Source: Actinomyces bovis (GTDB lineage: Bacteria > Actinomycetota > Actinomycetes > Actinomycetales > Actinomycetaceae). Taken from it: a stretch of 64,000 bases of DNA. The position numbers and the translations under genes were made by a program. Location of the stretch: assembly GCF_900444995.1 (NCBI RefSeq), contig NZ_UAPQ01000008.1, forward strand, positions 1 to 64,000, in the 5' to 3' direction. Positions 55,436-64,000 of the stretch are shown here, one piece after another. Position 1 is the stretch's first letter; each line of letters begins with the position of its first letter. The notes below the pieces were generated by a model. The model was not told the origin of the DNA. It saw only the letters and a program-made list of their open reading frames with translations, and made no database searches.

Positions 55436-57023
55436 CGAGGCCCCTAGGGTCTACACGCCCCCTCTGCGCCCTCTTACTCCTCAGACATCACTGGGGTTTG
55501 CATGTGTGGAGTTCGCCGAGGTCCTGGGGATTAGCCTCCTGCCTTGGCAGAAGTGGCTTTGCATCCATCTGCTTGAGCTCCTGGACGACGGTCGTCTGCG
55601 GTTCCGCACAGCGGTGGTGCTTGTGGCCAGGCAGAACGGTAAGTCTACGGTGGCCATGGTGATCATCCTGTTCTTCATGTTCACCAAAGGCTGGGCAGTG
55701 TTGGGCACAGCTCAAGACCTTGAGACCTCTGAGGCACTCTGGGCTGAGGCGGTCAAGATGGTTGACCCAGCCGAGCATGAGGATGACCCAGACTTTTGTG
55801 ACGAGTTGGGCGACGAGGTTCGCAGAATCTCTCTCGGGTCTGGCCAGAAGGGCCTGACGCTATGGAACGGCGCGACCTACCGGGTCAAGGCCACTACTCG
55901 CCGAGGCGGACGCGGCAAACATGTGCAGCTGGTCGTGCTTGATGAGCTCAGAGAACACGGCGACTTCGCCTCCTGGTCTGCGGTGTCGAAGACGATCATG
56001 GCTCAGGACTCGGGCATGGTGCTGGCGCTCTCCAATGCTGGCGACCACGCCTCAGTGGTCCTGCGTCACCTGCGACGCTTAGGTCATCTGGCTCTAGGCG
56101 ACCCAGATGGAGTCTTCTCCGACGCCTCGACACCGGTTCCTCAGGAACCTGACGAGGACGGTGAAGAGACTGCGCTGGGCCAGTCCCTAGGACTTTTTGA
56201 GTGGTCTACGCCTCCAGGAGCGTCTCGGTGGGATCGTGACACCTGGGGACTGTCCAACCCCTCTATGGGGCACCGCCGCTCAGATGGATCGATCGGAATC
56301 CGTGAGGAGACCATCGCGGCGGCAGCGGCGACGGACCCGCCTGCTGAGTTCATGACCGAGGTTCAGTGCCAGTGGTTGTCTTCTTCTCGCAAGCCTCCGT
56401 TCCCTGAAGGGGCTTGGGAGGCAGGAACGCGCACAGACACGTTCATTCCTCCGGACCAGCCCATCGTTTACGGCCTGGACGTGTCCTGGGATCGATCATC
56501 CTCCTATATCGCTGCTGCTGGCATCAACAACGGGGGCGTCCCTCAAGTTGAGATCGCGGCCCGCCTGCCACGCACCGAGTTCACAGTGGACTGGTTCAAG
56601 GCGCGAGCTAACATCGATTCCCCTATCACTGTGGTAGCGCAGGGCAAAGGTTCACCGGTCTCCTCGATCATTCCGGACCTTGAGGCTCTCGATGGTGTCA
56701 ACGTCGTCCGGTGGCAGGGCGATGACCTCGGCGCCTGGTACGGCCGATTCTTCGACCTGGTCACGGCCAGCCAGACGGATGACAAGCAAGTCAAAGCCCA
56801 GACGGAGAGCGGACTCGCGCACCTACCTCAGCCTGTTCTTGACGTCGCCGCAGGATCCGCCACTTGGAAAACCCTCGGCGACACCCGAGTCATCGACCGC
56901 AAGGCTTCCCCGGAAGACGCCTCCCCACTCATCGCCGCCGTCGCCGCCGTCGGCTACCTCACCAGCCCCCATGACACCCAGGTCTCTGCCTACGAGCACA
57001 CCGACGGCGTCTTCTACGTCTGA
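55422..57023 (+). CDS. terminase large subunit
   Basis: This DNA-packaging motor of 533 residues has an N-terminal ATPase (Walker A VARQNGKSTVAM; Walker B VQLVVLDELREHG) and a C-terminal RNase H-like nuclease (YGLDVSWDRSSSYIA with the first Asp). GTG 55422 follows GAGGAGG. It belongs to the HK97-type Terminase_1 group. Confidence 0.92.
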   Translation: MRQGNEAPRVYTPPLRPLTPQTSLGFACVEFAEVLGISLLPWQKWLCIHLLELLDDGRLRFRTAVVLVARQNGKSTVAMVIILFFMFTKGWAVLGTAQDLETSEALWAEAVKMVDPAEHEDDPDFCDELGDEVRRISLGSGQKGLTLWNGATYRVKATTRRGGRGKHVQLVVLDELREHGDFASWSAVSKTIMAQDSGMVLALSNAGDHASVVLRHLRRLGHLALGDPDGVFSDASTPVPQEPDEDGEETALGQSLGLFEWSTPPGASRWDRDTWGLSNPSMGHRRSDGSIGIREETIAAAAATDPPAEFMTEVQCQWLSSSRKPPFPEGAWEAGTRTDTFIPPDQPIVYGLDVSWDRSSSYIAAAGINNGGVPQVEIAARLPRTEFTVDWFKARANIDSPITVVAQGKGSPVSSIIPDLEALDGVNVVRWQGDDLGAWYGRFFDLVTASQTDDKQVKAQTESGLAHLPQPVLDVAAGSATWKTLGDTRVIDRKASPEDASPLIAAVAAVGYLTSPHDTQVSAYEHTDGVFYV

Positions 57024-57036
57024 CAGGAAGCCCATC

Positions 57037-57261
57037 ATGCGCCCCTACCGCCGTCTCATTGCCTCTAACATCATCATCAACCTTAAGACCGGCACCGCGC
57101 TCGCGGGAGCACTGGTGCGCCAGGACGGACAACTGTTGTTCCTGCGCAACGTCACCCTCTACAGCGTCGGCGCTGATCCGACCCCGGTGGACGGCGAGGT
57201 CGTGGTCGAGCGTGATCACATCGACTTCATCCAGAGGCCTATCGTAGGAGGTTCCTTGTGA
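57037..57261 (+). CDS. small phage protein between terminase and portal
   Basis: The 74-residue product (IIINLKTGTALAGALVRQDG, then VDGEVVVERDHIDFIQRP) is predicted all-beta. Small genes in this place are common in actinophages and are sometimes head-associated. AGGAAG precedes ATG 57037. It overlaps the portal start by 4 bases. Confidence 0.65.
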   Translation: MRPYRRLIASNIIINLKTGTALAGALVRQDGQLLFLRNVTLYSVGADPTPVDGEVVVERDHIDFIQRPIVGGSL

Positions 57262-59210
57262 CGTTTGTGGTCTCCACCGGCAGCGTTCAATCTCTTGCTC
57301 GGCCGCGCTCAGTTCCGTCCTTGTCGCTGCGCGTGACTGACGGCTGGAATGTTGACTATGAGGAGATCTGGCGCACCCAGGGCAGCGTCAGGACTGTAGT
57401 CGACTTCCTCGCTCGTAACATCGCGTCGTTGTCCCCCAAAGTGTTTGAACGCGTCTCAGACACAAACCGGCGGAGGGTGACTGATCATCCTCTGTCGGAG
57501 CTTCTAGCCCGTCCGAACCCTCGCACGACGAGGTACCGGCTTCTGAACGACCTGGTGCACGACATGTGCATCTACGACACGGCCTACTGGCTCAAAGTAA
57601 AGGGGAAGGGAACGGGGGGTTTTGGGCTGGTGCGTCTGCCTCCTCGGATGGTCACTCCCAAGGGTGATTCTTGGTTCGCACCCGACTGCTTCGAGGTCAG
57701 AGGTGACAAAGGACGCCAGGCCTTCACTCCTGACCAGATCGTTCACTTCAGAGGGTACTCCCCGTCAGGGGACCTGGTTGGTACCCCACCCATGGAGGCG
57801 CTGAGGCAGGCTCTGGCTGAAGGCTTCGAGGCTGGCCGTATGCGCTCGCAAATTCTCAAGAATGGAGCCCGGGCGTCTGGGTACCTCCAACGGCCTGCTG
57901 ATGCGCCCCGCTGGTCCGAGGAGACCCGGGAGAAGTTCCGCCGTTCCTGGCACAACCAATACGTGGGCGCCAACTCATCTGAGGCCGGAGGCACGCCGAT
58001 CCTTGAGGACGGAATGACCTTTGTCAAGGTCGCCCAGACCGCCGATGAGCTGCAGTACGTCGAGGTCCGCAAGCTCACGCGTGAGGAGGTCGCTGCGGCC
58101 TTCCATGTGCCCGCCCCTATGGTCGGAATCCTTGACCACGCAACGTTCTCCAACATCAAGGAGCAACACAAGCAGCTGTATCAGGACACTCTTGGTCCGT
58201 GGCTTGACCAGATTGAGCAGGAGCTGGCCCTGCAACTCATCCCTGACCTCGTGAACGACGGCCGGAGGCTCTACGTGGAGTTCGACATCGCCGCCAAGAT
58301 GCGTGGCGATCTTTCAGAGGAGGCCACCAGCCTTTACCAGAGCGTTGGCGGCCCGTTCATGACCGCGAACGAGGCCCGGGCTCGCCGGAACCTGCCTGCT
58401 TTGCCTGGTGGAGACGACCTAATTCGGCCGTTGTCAGTGACCACTGCTGGCGGCGACGCAGCCCCTACGGACGTGGAAGGCGAGCCAAAGAGTCTTGAGC
58501 TGTTGACCAAGTCTGATCCCAAGCGTTTCGCCCCGTCACCAGCACAGCTTGAGTCCGCCAAGCAGCAGGCAGCCAAGACCTTGAGCAAGTTCTTCAAGCG
58601 CCAACGCGCTGCCGTCTTGTCTGTCATTGGAGCGAAATCAGATCGCGACTGGTGGGACTGTCAGCGGTGGGACACGGAGCTGGCTGACGACCTGGAGTCT
58701 GTGGCCCTGAGTGTCACCAGTGAGATCGGCCCAGCTGCGGCAGCCGCACTGGGGTTCCCCGCGACCATCTATGACGTTGATCGCACCAGGAAATTCCTGC
58801 GCGCAGTCTGTGAGTCCCGTGCCGGAGCGATCAACTCCACCACCCGCCACGCCCTGAGCAGAGCCCTGGCAAGCAATGACGAGAGCGAGGAGGACCAGGC
58901 TCTCCCCTCCCCGGCAGCGGTTTTCGAGGAGGCGGTCGGTTCTAGAGGTGCCGCAGCTGCGGTCACCCTAGCCACGACCTTCGCTTCCTTTGCAGTCACC
59001 GAGAGCGCCCGCCAGGTCGCCCCAGCTAAGGCGATGAAGGTCTGGACTGTGACTTCGGGTAATCCTCGCGCCTCGCACGCGCAACTCGACGGAGAAACGG
59101 TGCCAGTTGACGGCGTCTTCTCCAACGGCATGGCATGGCCAGGAGATCCTGTCGGTGGCGCAGATGAAGTCGCTGAATGTCGCTGCACCATCACCACTAT
59201 TATTCCGTGA
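57258..59210 (+). CDS. portal protein fused to MuF-like minor head domain
   Basis: Residues 1-400 are an HK97-type portal (VVDFLARNIASLSPKVFERV, NGARASGYLQRP, HVPAPMVGILDHATFSNI). After a linker the last 200 residues end in HAQLDGETVPVDGVF, then GADEVAECRCTITTI, the C-terminal pattern of MuF/SPP1 gp7-type minor capsid proteins. Most phages encode these separately. At 650 residues it is far longer than a plain portal. GTG 57258 has GGAGG upstream. Confidence 0.88.
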   Translation: MTFVVSTGSVQSLARPRSVPSLSLRVTDGWNVDYEEIWRTQGSVRTVVDFLARNIASLSPKVFERVSDTNRRRVTDHPLSELLARPNPRTTRYRLLNDLVHDMCIYDTAYWLKVKGKGTGGFGLVRLPPRMVTPKGDSWFAPDCFEVRGDKGRQAFTPDQIVHFRGYSPSGDLVGTPPMEALRQALAEGFEAGRMRSQILKNGARASGYLQRPADAPRWSEETREKFRRSWHNQYVGANSSEAGGTPILEDGMTFVKVAQTADELQYVEVRKLTREEVAAAFHVPAPMVGILDHATFSNIKEQHKQLYQDTLGPWLDQIEQELALQLIPDLVNDGRRLYVEFDIAAKMRGDLSEEATSLYQSVGGPFMTANEARARRNLPALPGGDDLIRPLSVTTAGGDAAPTDVEGEPKSLELLTKSDPKRFAPSPAQLESAKQQAAKTLSKFFKRQRAAVLSVIGAKSDRDWWDCQRWDTELADDLESVALSVTSEIGPAAAAALGFPATIYDVDRTRKFLRAVCESRAGAINSTTRHALSRALASNDESEEDQALPSPAAVFEEAVGSRGAAAAVTLATTFASFAVTESARQVAPAKAMKVWTVTSGNPRASHAQLDGETVPVDGVFSNGMAWPGDPVGGADEVAECRCTITTIIP

Positions 59211-59223
59211 AAGGTGATCTTCA

Positions 59224-59985
59224 ATGAATTTCAAGACCGCAGAAGTCAAGATCAAAGCAGGTCCTGCTGACGATCTCGAAGATGGCGAATTCGTGGTCTA
59301 TGCCGCCACTTTTACTCGCGTTCCAGACGCTTATGGTGACGTGATCGCCCCCGGAGCTTTTACCAACACCATCAAGGAATGGAAGCAGTCAGGCAATACC
59401 TTGCCGGGCCTGTTTGGTCATCGCACGGACGATCCAGATTATTGGGTCGCCTCAGCCGCAGACATGGGCCAAGACCACCATGGCTGGTGGGTGCGCGGCA
59501 AGTTCGACTTGGACTTACCTAAAGGCCGTCAAGTTTACCGGCTCGTCAAAAGCCGCCGTCTGACCCAAATGTCTTTTGCGTTTGACGTACTTGACTCCGC
59601 GACCGTGACTCTTGAAGACGGCACCAAAGCAAACGAGCTGCGTGCCCTGAAAGTTTACGAGTTTTCATTCGTGGCAGTTGGCGCCAACCAAGACACCAGC
59701 GTCGTGGCCGTCAAGGACGCTGTTAACGCGGTTGCTACAGGCATGAAAGCTGGGCGGGTTCTCGCCCAGAAGCATCTTGATGGGCTACACACTGCTATTG
59801 ATGCGATCCAGGCAGTGATTGATGCTGCCGAAGTGAATCAGACCAACGACCAGGAGAAGGCCAGCGCTGAACCTGCTGTCAAGCCCGAGGAGCCCGCCGG
59901 GGCCAAGGGCCAGGAGCAGCATGTGCCAGCGTCCGCACGCGCCCTGGCAGCCCAGGCCGCTTGCGCGGTCATCACAACCCTCTGA
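59224..59985 (+). CDS. prohead protease (HK97 gp4-like)
   Basis: The herpes-protease-fold domain covers residues 1-165: VVYAATFTRVPDAYGDVIAPGAF, then LFGHRTDDP with the catalytic His and QMSFAFDV with the catalytic Ser. The C-terminal 90 residues are Glu/Ala-rich and may act as scaffold. It cuts the capsid delta domain during head maturation. It lies between portal and capsid as usual. Confidence 0.9.
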   Translation: MNFKTAEVKIKAGPADDLEDGEFVVYAATFTRVPDAYGDVIAPGAFTNTIKEWKQSGNTLPGLFGHRTDDPDYWVASAADMGQDHHGWWVRGKFDLDLPKGRQVYRLVKSRRLTQMSFAFDVLDSATVTLEDGTKANELRALKVYEFSFVAVGANQDTSVVAVKDAVNAVATGMKAGRVLAQKHLDGLHTAIDAIQAVIDAAEVNQTNDQEKASAEPAVKPEEPAGAKGQEQHVPASARALAAQAACAVITTL

Positions 59986-59999
59986 AATGAAAGGAACCC

Positions 60000-61283
60000 A
60001 TGATGAACAAGCTCACCCTCCTCAAGGAATCAGCCCTCAAAGCCGCCCAGGATGCTAAGGCGATCGCCCAGAAGGCGATTGACGATAACCGCCAGATGAC
60101 CGAAGAGGAGACCAGCAGCTACCGCGCCTTCATGGAAAAAGCAGCTGATCTGCTCGACCAGGCCAAGACCGCCAAGAAGGACGCCGATTTGCTCGCCGAG
60201 GTGAAGACTTTCACCGAGCAGGTCGGCCTGCCTACTGAAGACGTTGAAATCACCGGCCAGGTCTCTCGATCTTTGCCCAAAGCAGCAAACCTGGGCCTGA
60301 CCGTCGTCAAGTCCTCGGCCTACCAGGCCCTGCTCAAGGGCTTCGGTGGCCGCATTCCGGACCGCGCACAGGTGCAGACCACCCCGATCCAGGTCAAGAG
60401 CCTGTTCACCGGCGCCGCCCGCACGAGTGCAGGGGCCCTCGTCACGCCAGAAGACTCCGGCATCATCGAGCTGCTCGGCCGCCGTCCCCTGACCCTGCGC
60501 GATCTTGTGTCCACGCGTTCCACCCACTCCGACGTTGTCGAGTTCGTCCGCCAAACCACCCACACGAACAAGGCGGCAGTCGTTCCCGAGGCAACCACCT
60601 CATCCACCACCGCCCCCGTGGATCCGGTCCAGGGCGGGTACAAGCCTGAAGGCGACTGGGCCTTCGAACGGGTCTCGGTGCCCGTTGTGACCATCGCGGA
60701 ATGGGTTCCTGCCACCAACCGCGCGATCGCGGATGCCAAGCAGCTTGAAGGTCTGATCAACGATGAGCTTGCAGCAGACGTGGCAGAAGCCGAGGAAACC
60801 GCCATGCTCAAGGGCGATGGCTCCTCCAACTCCATCACTGGCATCCTCTCAACTTCTGGAGTGCAGTCTCAGTCGTTTGAGACGGATTTGTTCACGACCG
60901 TGCGCAAAGCCTTGACCAAGGCCAGGGTCGTGGGACGCGCAGTGCCCAACGGCATCCTGATGGCTCCTGCAGACATTGAGACGGTCGATCTCGCCCGCGA
61001 AAACGGAGCGACGGGCAAGTTCCTTGGCGCAGGGCCCTTCTCGATCGGTCCCCGCACCTTGTGGGGCGTGCCGCTTGTGGAATCTGAGGCGATCGACGCA
61101 GGCACAGCCCTGATTGGTGACTTCACCAAGGCTGTGCTCTGGGACCGCGAGCAGACCACTGTCACGCTGTCAAACTCGCACGCAGACTTCTTCGTGCGAA
61201 ACATGGTCGCGGTGCTGGCTGAGGAGCGAGTCGCCTTCGGTGTGACCCGCCCCGCCGCGTTCGTCAAGACCTCACTGGCCTGA
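60000..61283 (+). CDS. major capsid protein (HK97 fold)
   Basis: The 427-residue protein has a helical delta domain (about 1-100, ALKAAQDAKAIAQKA) that the protease should remove. The mature fold follows (LVTPEDSGIIELLGRRPLTLRDL, EWVPATNRAIADAKQLEGLI, AMLKGDGSSNSITGIL, SIGPRTLWGVPLVESEAI). These are standard for HK97 capsids. AAAGGA precedes two adjacent ATG codons. A strong hairpin follows the gene. Confidence 0.93.
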   Translation: MMNKLTLLKESALKAAQDAKAIAQKAIDDNRQMTEEETSSYRAFMEKAADLLDQAKTAKKDADLLAEVKTFTEQVGLPTEDVEITGQVSRSLPKAANLGLTVVKSSAYQALLKGFGGRIPDRAQVQTTPIQVKSLFTGAARTSAGALVTPEDSGIIELLGRRPLTLRDLVSTRSTHSDVVEFVRQTTHTNKAAVVPEATTSSTTAPVDPVQGGYKPEGDWAFERVSVPVVTIAEWVPATNRAIADAKQLEGLINDELAADVAEAEETAMLKGDGSSNSITGILSTSGVQSQSFETDLFTTVRKALTKARVVGRAVPNGILMAPADIETVDLARENGATGKFLGAGPFSIGPRTLWGVPLVESEAIDAGTALIGDFTKAVLWDREQTTVTLSNSHADFFVRNMVAVLAEERVAFGVTRPAAFVKTSLA

Positions 61284-61300
61284 TCCGGACCTGATCAAAG

Positions 61301-61339
61301 GGGATCGGAGCGCGTCCAAGTTGGACGCGCCCCGATCCC
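61301..61339 (+). terminator. hairpin after the capsid gene
   Basis: GGGATCGG and GCGCGTCCA (61301-61318) pair with TGGACGCGC and CCGATCCC (61322-61339), a 17-bp stem with one mismatch and a 3-base loop. There is no T run. It may limit transcription downstream of the capsid or protect its mRNA. Confidence 0.6.
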
Positions 61340-61362
61340 TCACTCTCACCGGGAGGAACCCT

Positions 61363-61536
61363 ATGACCGCCCTCACCCCCTATGACGTCGTCGTCAACGG
61401 GTGCCGCACCACTCTCCTGCTCACCGAAGCTGACGCTGCAGCCTGGGGCCTCACCCCCAGAACCCAACCCAAACCTGAGACTGAATCACGAACCCGCACC
61501 AGCCGCAACAAAGCTGCCAACCCCTCCAACAAGTGA
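61363..61536 (+). CDS. small phage head protein, unknown
   Basis: The 57-residue product begins MTALTPYDVVVNGCRTTLLL and ends in a charged Asn/Lys/Arg tail. GGGAGGAA precedes its ATG. Small genes after the capsid gene in actinophages are often of this kind. No family recognised. Confidence 0.6.
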   Translation: MTALTPYDVVVNGCRTTLLLTEADAAAWGLTPRTQPKPETESRTRTSRNKAANPSNK

Positions 61537-61548
61537 GGAGAACAAAGC

Positions 61549-62139
61549 ATGTCCAGCCAGCTACCCGCACTTGCGTCGTCGGCCGCGCTCGCGGCCTACA
61601 CGCGGGGCGCAATCACGGCGGCTGATCCGCGTGCGACGTCTCTCCTGGATGCCGCATCGGCTGCGGTCCGCCGGTATTGCGGGTGGCATGTCGTTCCAGT
61701 CATCACTGAGACTGTGATCCTTGACGGGACGGGGGCTGCTCTTGTTGAGCTGCCATCCATGCGCGTCGAGGAGATCACTGCGCTCACCGAGAAGTGCCCT
61801 CACCGTGGTGGCCGCGTGCACGAATGGACCCCTGAGGAACTCGGAGACCTGGAATGGTCTCACCTGGGCACGCTACGCCGACGTGACGGCGTGTGGACCG
61901 ACCGCTACCAGGGAATACGAGTCACCATGCGTCATGGGTACCAGGAGGCACCAGAACTCACTCAGACTGTCTTGCAAGTGGCAGCGATGGCGCTGTCCTC
62001 TCCAACCGGCGTGACGCACGAGCAGGCCGGAGGCGTGTCCATCAATTATGGGACTACCGGCGCCGGTGTCGCTGGTGGCCTGACGCTGTTGGAACGCGAC
62101 GTCAAAACTCTCGAGCCGTACACACTTAGGAGGCCCTGA
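61549..62139 (+). CDS. head-tail connector (gp6-like adaptor)
   Basis: The helical N-terminus (DPRATSLLDAASAAVRRYCGWHVVPV) and the beta part (VELPSMRVEEITAL) fit the head-tail adaptor family (HK97 gp6/SPP1 gp15). The C-terminus (LTLLERDVKTLEPYTLRR) is typical for actinophages. It joins the portal to the tail. AGGAG precedes ATG 61549. Confidence 0.82.
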   Translation: MSSQLPALASSAALAAYTRGAITAADPRATSLLDAASAAVRRYCGWHVVPVITETVILDGTGAALVELPSMRVEEITALTEKCPHRGGRVHEWTPEELGDLEWSHLGTLRRRDGVWTDRYQGIRVTMRHGYQEAPELTQTVLQVAAMALSSPTGVTHEQAGGVSINYGTTGAGVAGGLTLLERDVKTLEPYTLRRP

Positions 62140-62141
62140 TT

Positions 62142-62483
62142 ATGGCGCTACCCTCTTGGGCTTGTGACACGGTCACAATCATTCGTCCGACCATCGTCTC
62201 CGAGCGAGGCAAAGACCGCCCGGACTATGATGCCCCGGCGAGCACCACAATCGTCGGCGGCTGCTCAGTGCAGCCCGCAGGAACATCGGAGAACCTGTCC
62301 GGCAGGCAGTCGGCGGTGGCACGCCTGACCCTATTTTTGCCGCCAGAGGTGCAGGTGGGAGCCCACGATCTGGTGGAGTGGCATGGCGCCCGCTACCACG
62401 CCACAGGTGCGTCACAGTCCTGGAAGTCTCCAACGGGCGCTGTTTCTCACAGCGTCGTCACGTTGACTCAGTGGCAGGGGTGA
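62142..62483 (+). CDS. head closure/stopper protein
   Basis: A small all-beta protein of 113 residues (DTVTIIRPTIVSERGKDRPDYD, then SVQPAGTSEN) matches head-tail stopper proteins by pattern and by position after the connector. It is 2 bases after the previous gene. It should close the portal after packaging. Confidence 0.75.
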   Translation: MALPSWACDTVTIIRPTIVSERGKDRPDYDAPASTTIVGGCSVQPAGTSENLSGRQSAVARLTLFLPPEVQVGAHDLVEWHGARYHATGASQSWKSPTGAVSHSVVTLTQWQG

Positions 62484-62485
62484 AC

Positions 62486-62752
62486 ATGTCCACCAGCGTT
62501 CGTTTTGAATTCAGTTCGGAAGGTTTCCAGCAAGTCCTCAACTCTGAGGGGGTCAAGGCCCGTCTCCAACGAATGGGGGAAGCGGTCGCTGCTGAGGCAG
62601 GAGACGGTTTCGAAACAAACCTCTACCAGGCGAACTACGGCGGGTCTCCTCGCCCGATGATCGTCGTTCGTGCCGCCACTATGCACGCACGTTTGGCTGA
62701 GGCAAGAGACAAAGCGCTGACTCGAGCCTTAAGCGCCGCCTCTAGGGCGTGA
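62486..62752 (+). CDS. minor tail/head protein (HK97 gp10-like position)
   Basis: The 88-residue product (VRFEFSSEGFQQVLNSEGVK, then ARLQRMGEAVAAEAG) has the start-of-gp10-like pattern: a short helix followed by 'GF...' segments. By position it would be a tail-completion component. ATG 62486 is 2 bases after the previous stop. Confidence 0.65.
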   Translation: MSTSVRFEFSSEGFQQVLNSEGVKARLQRMGEAVAAEAGDGFETNLYQANYGGSPRPMIVVRAATMHARLAEARDKALTRALSAASRA

Positions 62753-62758
62753 ACGTCC

Positions 62759-63163
62759 ATGGCAGAGTTGCTTAAGGCGCCAGACGTTGCCGAAGAGATC
62801 AGGGCATTTCTGGCTGGTCAGCTCCCTAGGGTTGAGTGCTTTGCAGGTCACAGCCCTACAACGTTTCGAGATCAGTCTGTTGGGGTGACACGCACTGGCG
62901 GGACTCGCTCCACTTTGGTGCTGGACATCGCAACCGTGTCGATCGATTGCCGAGACCTTTCCAGCGAGTCTGATGCCGAGGACCTCGCCCGCAGGGTCGA
63001 GGCACTTCTGCACCAAGCAGCGATGAGTGGGCGCCTGCACAGTCTTGTCTGCCACGACGTGAGAACCTTAGGAGCGCCATATCCGAACCCTGATCCTGAC
63101 CACCCCTCCCTTTACCGAGTCTCCGCCTCCTACCAGGTGGCGGTACGGATCACCACCACCTGA
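62759..63163 (+). CDS. tail terminator-like protein
   Basis: The 134-residue protein (LKAPDVAEEIRAFLAGQLPRV, then RSTLVLDIATVSIDCRD and a final YRVSASYQVAVRI) resembles the tail-terminator/DUF3168-type fold and sits directly before the tail-tube gene. It should set tail length and join tail to head. Confidence 0.7.
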   Translation: MAELLKAPDVAEEIRAFLAGQLPRVECFAGHSPTTFRDQSVGVTRTGGTRSTLVLDIATVSIDCRDLSSESDAEDLARRVEALLHQAAMSGRLHSLVCHDVRTLGAPYPNPDPDHPSLYRVSASYQVAVRITTT

Positions 63164-63174
63164 GAGGAAAAACA

Positions 63175-63750
63175 ATGCCAGTCAGCACCACCAACATCTT
63201 TGTCGGGGCGCCCGACCAGGAGACCACGGGCGCGATTTTGTCCGCTCCCACGACCACAACTGGGCCTAAGACCGCCCGTGATGCTCTTGTGGGCTTCACG
63301 GACTCCGGCTACATTTCCAAGGACGGCCTTAAGATGAGCCCCGAGTATTCCACTGCGGACATCGAGGACTGGTCTGGAACGTTAGTTCGCAGGGTTCTGC
63401 AATCCTTCAAGGGCACGCTTTCATGGGCGCACCTCGAGACCAACGAGGAATCTTTGCGCAACTGGGCTGGAAACGTGACAGTGAAAGAAGCCAGCAGAAC
63501 AAATGGCAAGCAGCTAACTGCGGTTCTGGGAGCCAAAGAACAGCCGCGCAAGTCTTGGGCTTTCAAAATCAAAGATGGAGAGCGCCGGGTGCTGATCTAT
63601 GTGCCGGATGGGCAAGTCACCGAAATCGGAGAGGTGTCGTTCACCAAGCAGGACGCGGTCACGTGGCCGGTCACGCTAGCGGCCTATCCTGACTCAAAGG
63701 GAAACAGTATTTACATCTTCACCGACGATGGCGTTGTGACGGGAGGCTGA
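63175..63750 (+). CDS. major tail (tube) protein
   Basis: The 191-residue protein (NIFVGAPDQETTGAILSAPT, then GYISKDGLKMSPEYSTADIE and RVLQSFKGTLSW) matches actinophage tail-tube proteins, which assemble hexameric rings around the tape measure. Length and place in the operon are normal. AGAGGAAA precedes ATG 63175. Confidence 0.82.
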   Translation: MPVSTTNIFVGAPDQETTGAILSAPTTTTGPKTARDALVGFTDSGYISKDGLKMSPEYSTADIEDWSGTLVRRVLQSFKGTLSWAHLETNEESLRNWAGNVTVKEASRTNGKQLTAVLGAKEQPRKSWAFKIKDGERRVLIYVPDGQVTEIGEVSFTKQDAVTWPVTLAAYPDSKGNSIYIFTDDGVVTGG

Positions 63751-63752
63751 TT

Positions 63753-64000
63753 ATGACTTTCCAGGTTCCCGCCTCCAAGGCATCAATCAAGCAGAACCTT
63801 TTCGAGTTCACGCTGCCGCAAGACGACAAGATTTACGCGCTCCCCAAGATGCAGTTCTTGGATGCAGATCTTTCAGCTGACCTGACAGCCCTGACCCCCA
63901 GGATCAAAGCCGCTCAGGATGGTGAGGGAATCAGTAGCGATCCTGAGCTGCTCGCAGAGATCGCTTCTTTGCAGAGACAGATGCTCGAGCGTTACGTTCC
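63753..64000 (+). CDS. probable tail assembly chaperone, partial
   Basis: The frame is open to the end of the window and reads FQVPASKASIKQNLFEFTLP, then DKIYALPKMQFLDADLSADL. Place (right after the tail tube) and start pattern fit the first tail assembly chaperone. In most phages of this type a programmed frameshift to a second frame lies near its end, outside this window. It starts 2 bases after the previous stop. Confidence 0.6.
   Translation, partial: MTFQVPASKASIKQNLFEFTLPQDDKIYALPKMQFLDADLSADLTALTPRIKAAQDGEGISSDPELLAEIASLQRQMLERYV

Larger units (their letters stand above)
39347..64000 (+). mobile_element. prophage (siphovirus, HK97-type head), left end to beyond window
   Basis: Integrase next to a tRNA gene, a divergent repressor/Cro-like switch, an early operon of tightly overlapped genes, then terminase, portal, protease, capsid, connector and tail genes in standard order define a temperate tailed phage. 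The right end and attR are outside the window. The broken SSB gene suggests it may be partly defective. Confidence 0.92.

Overview
The window comes from a high-GC Gram-positive chromosome. The 23S rRNA gene carries the extra stem that is typical of Actinobacteria (about 2231-2289), SD-led GTG starts are common, and a Leu/Ile/Val block, a LytR-CpsA-Psr protein and an FHA-ABC transporter accompany it. I infer an Actinomyces-like organism (Actinomycetaceae); the sequence alone does not fix the species.

Layout. 1-4460: the end of 16S, then 23S and 5S rRNA genes, with a long 23S processing stem and a terminator. 4500-16850: housekeeping DNA. It holds a decayed HicB-like gene, an AspT/YidE-type transporter, ilvB-ilvN-ilvC, leuB, two lipoproteins and ilvE. 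A two-gene AAA ATPase plus TOPRIM-like module sits between ilvC and leuB and looks like an anti-phage cassette. 17175-33766: a surface-polysaccharide cluster whose central part is visibly richer in A+T than its flanks. It encodes a Wzc-type kinase and its phosphatase, a FlaA1/CapD dehydratase broken at a run of nine G, an aminotransferase, a priming sugar transferase, three family 2 glycosyltransferases, TviB/TviC-like enzymes, a beta-propeller protein, a Wzy-like polymerase, a Wzx-like flippase and an LCP ligase. 33954-39350: a membrane protein, a second (partly decayed) HicAB-like locus, tRNA-His, oligoribonuclease, a large FHA-ABC transporter and tRNA-Arg.

39350-64000 (runs off the end): a siphovirus-type prophage integrated at the 3' end of tRNA-Arg. 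A mostly leftward lysogeny block (membrane/HIRAN-like protein, ImmA-like protease, DUF1828 protein, a DUF6978-like protein, repressor) faces a rightward early operon across a region with three identical-spacing operators (GTCCG-N6-CGGAC). The early operon is tightly overlapped: HTH proteins, ParB-like protein, a clamp-like protein, RusA-like resolvase, a broken SSB, and an HNH-containing replication protein with hairpins and three 15-bp iterons inside its gene. A HicAB-like toxin-antitoxin pair and a voltage-gated-type potassium channel are inserted on the opposite strand. The late operon follows in HK97 order: HNH, small and large terminase, portal-MuF fusion, protease, capsid, connectors, tail terminator, tail tube and the start of a probable tail chaperone.

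The most interesting items are the poly-G frameshift in the polysaccharide dehydratase, the ATPase/TOPRIM pair in the branched-chain amino-acid block, the uncharacterised DUF1828/DUF6978-like/HIRAN-like genes in the lysogeny module, the prophage potassium channel, the candidate prophage origin, and three HicB-like paralogues in different states of decay.
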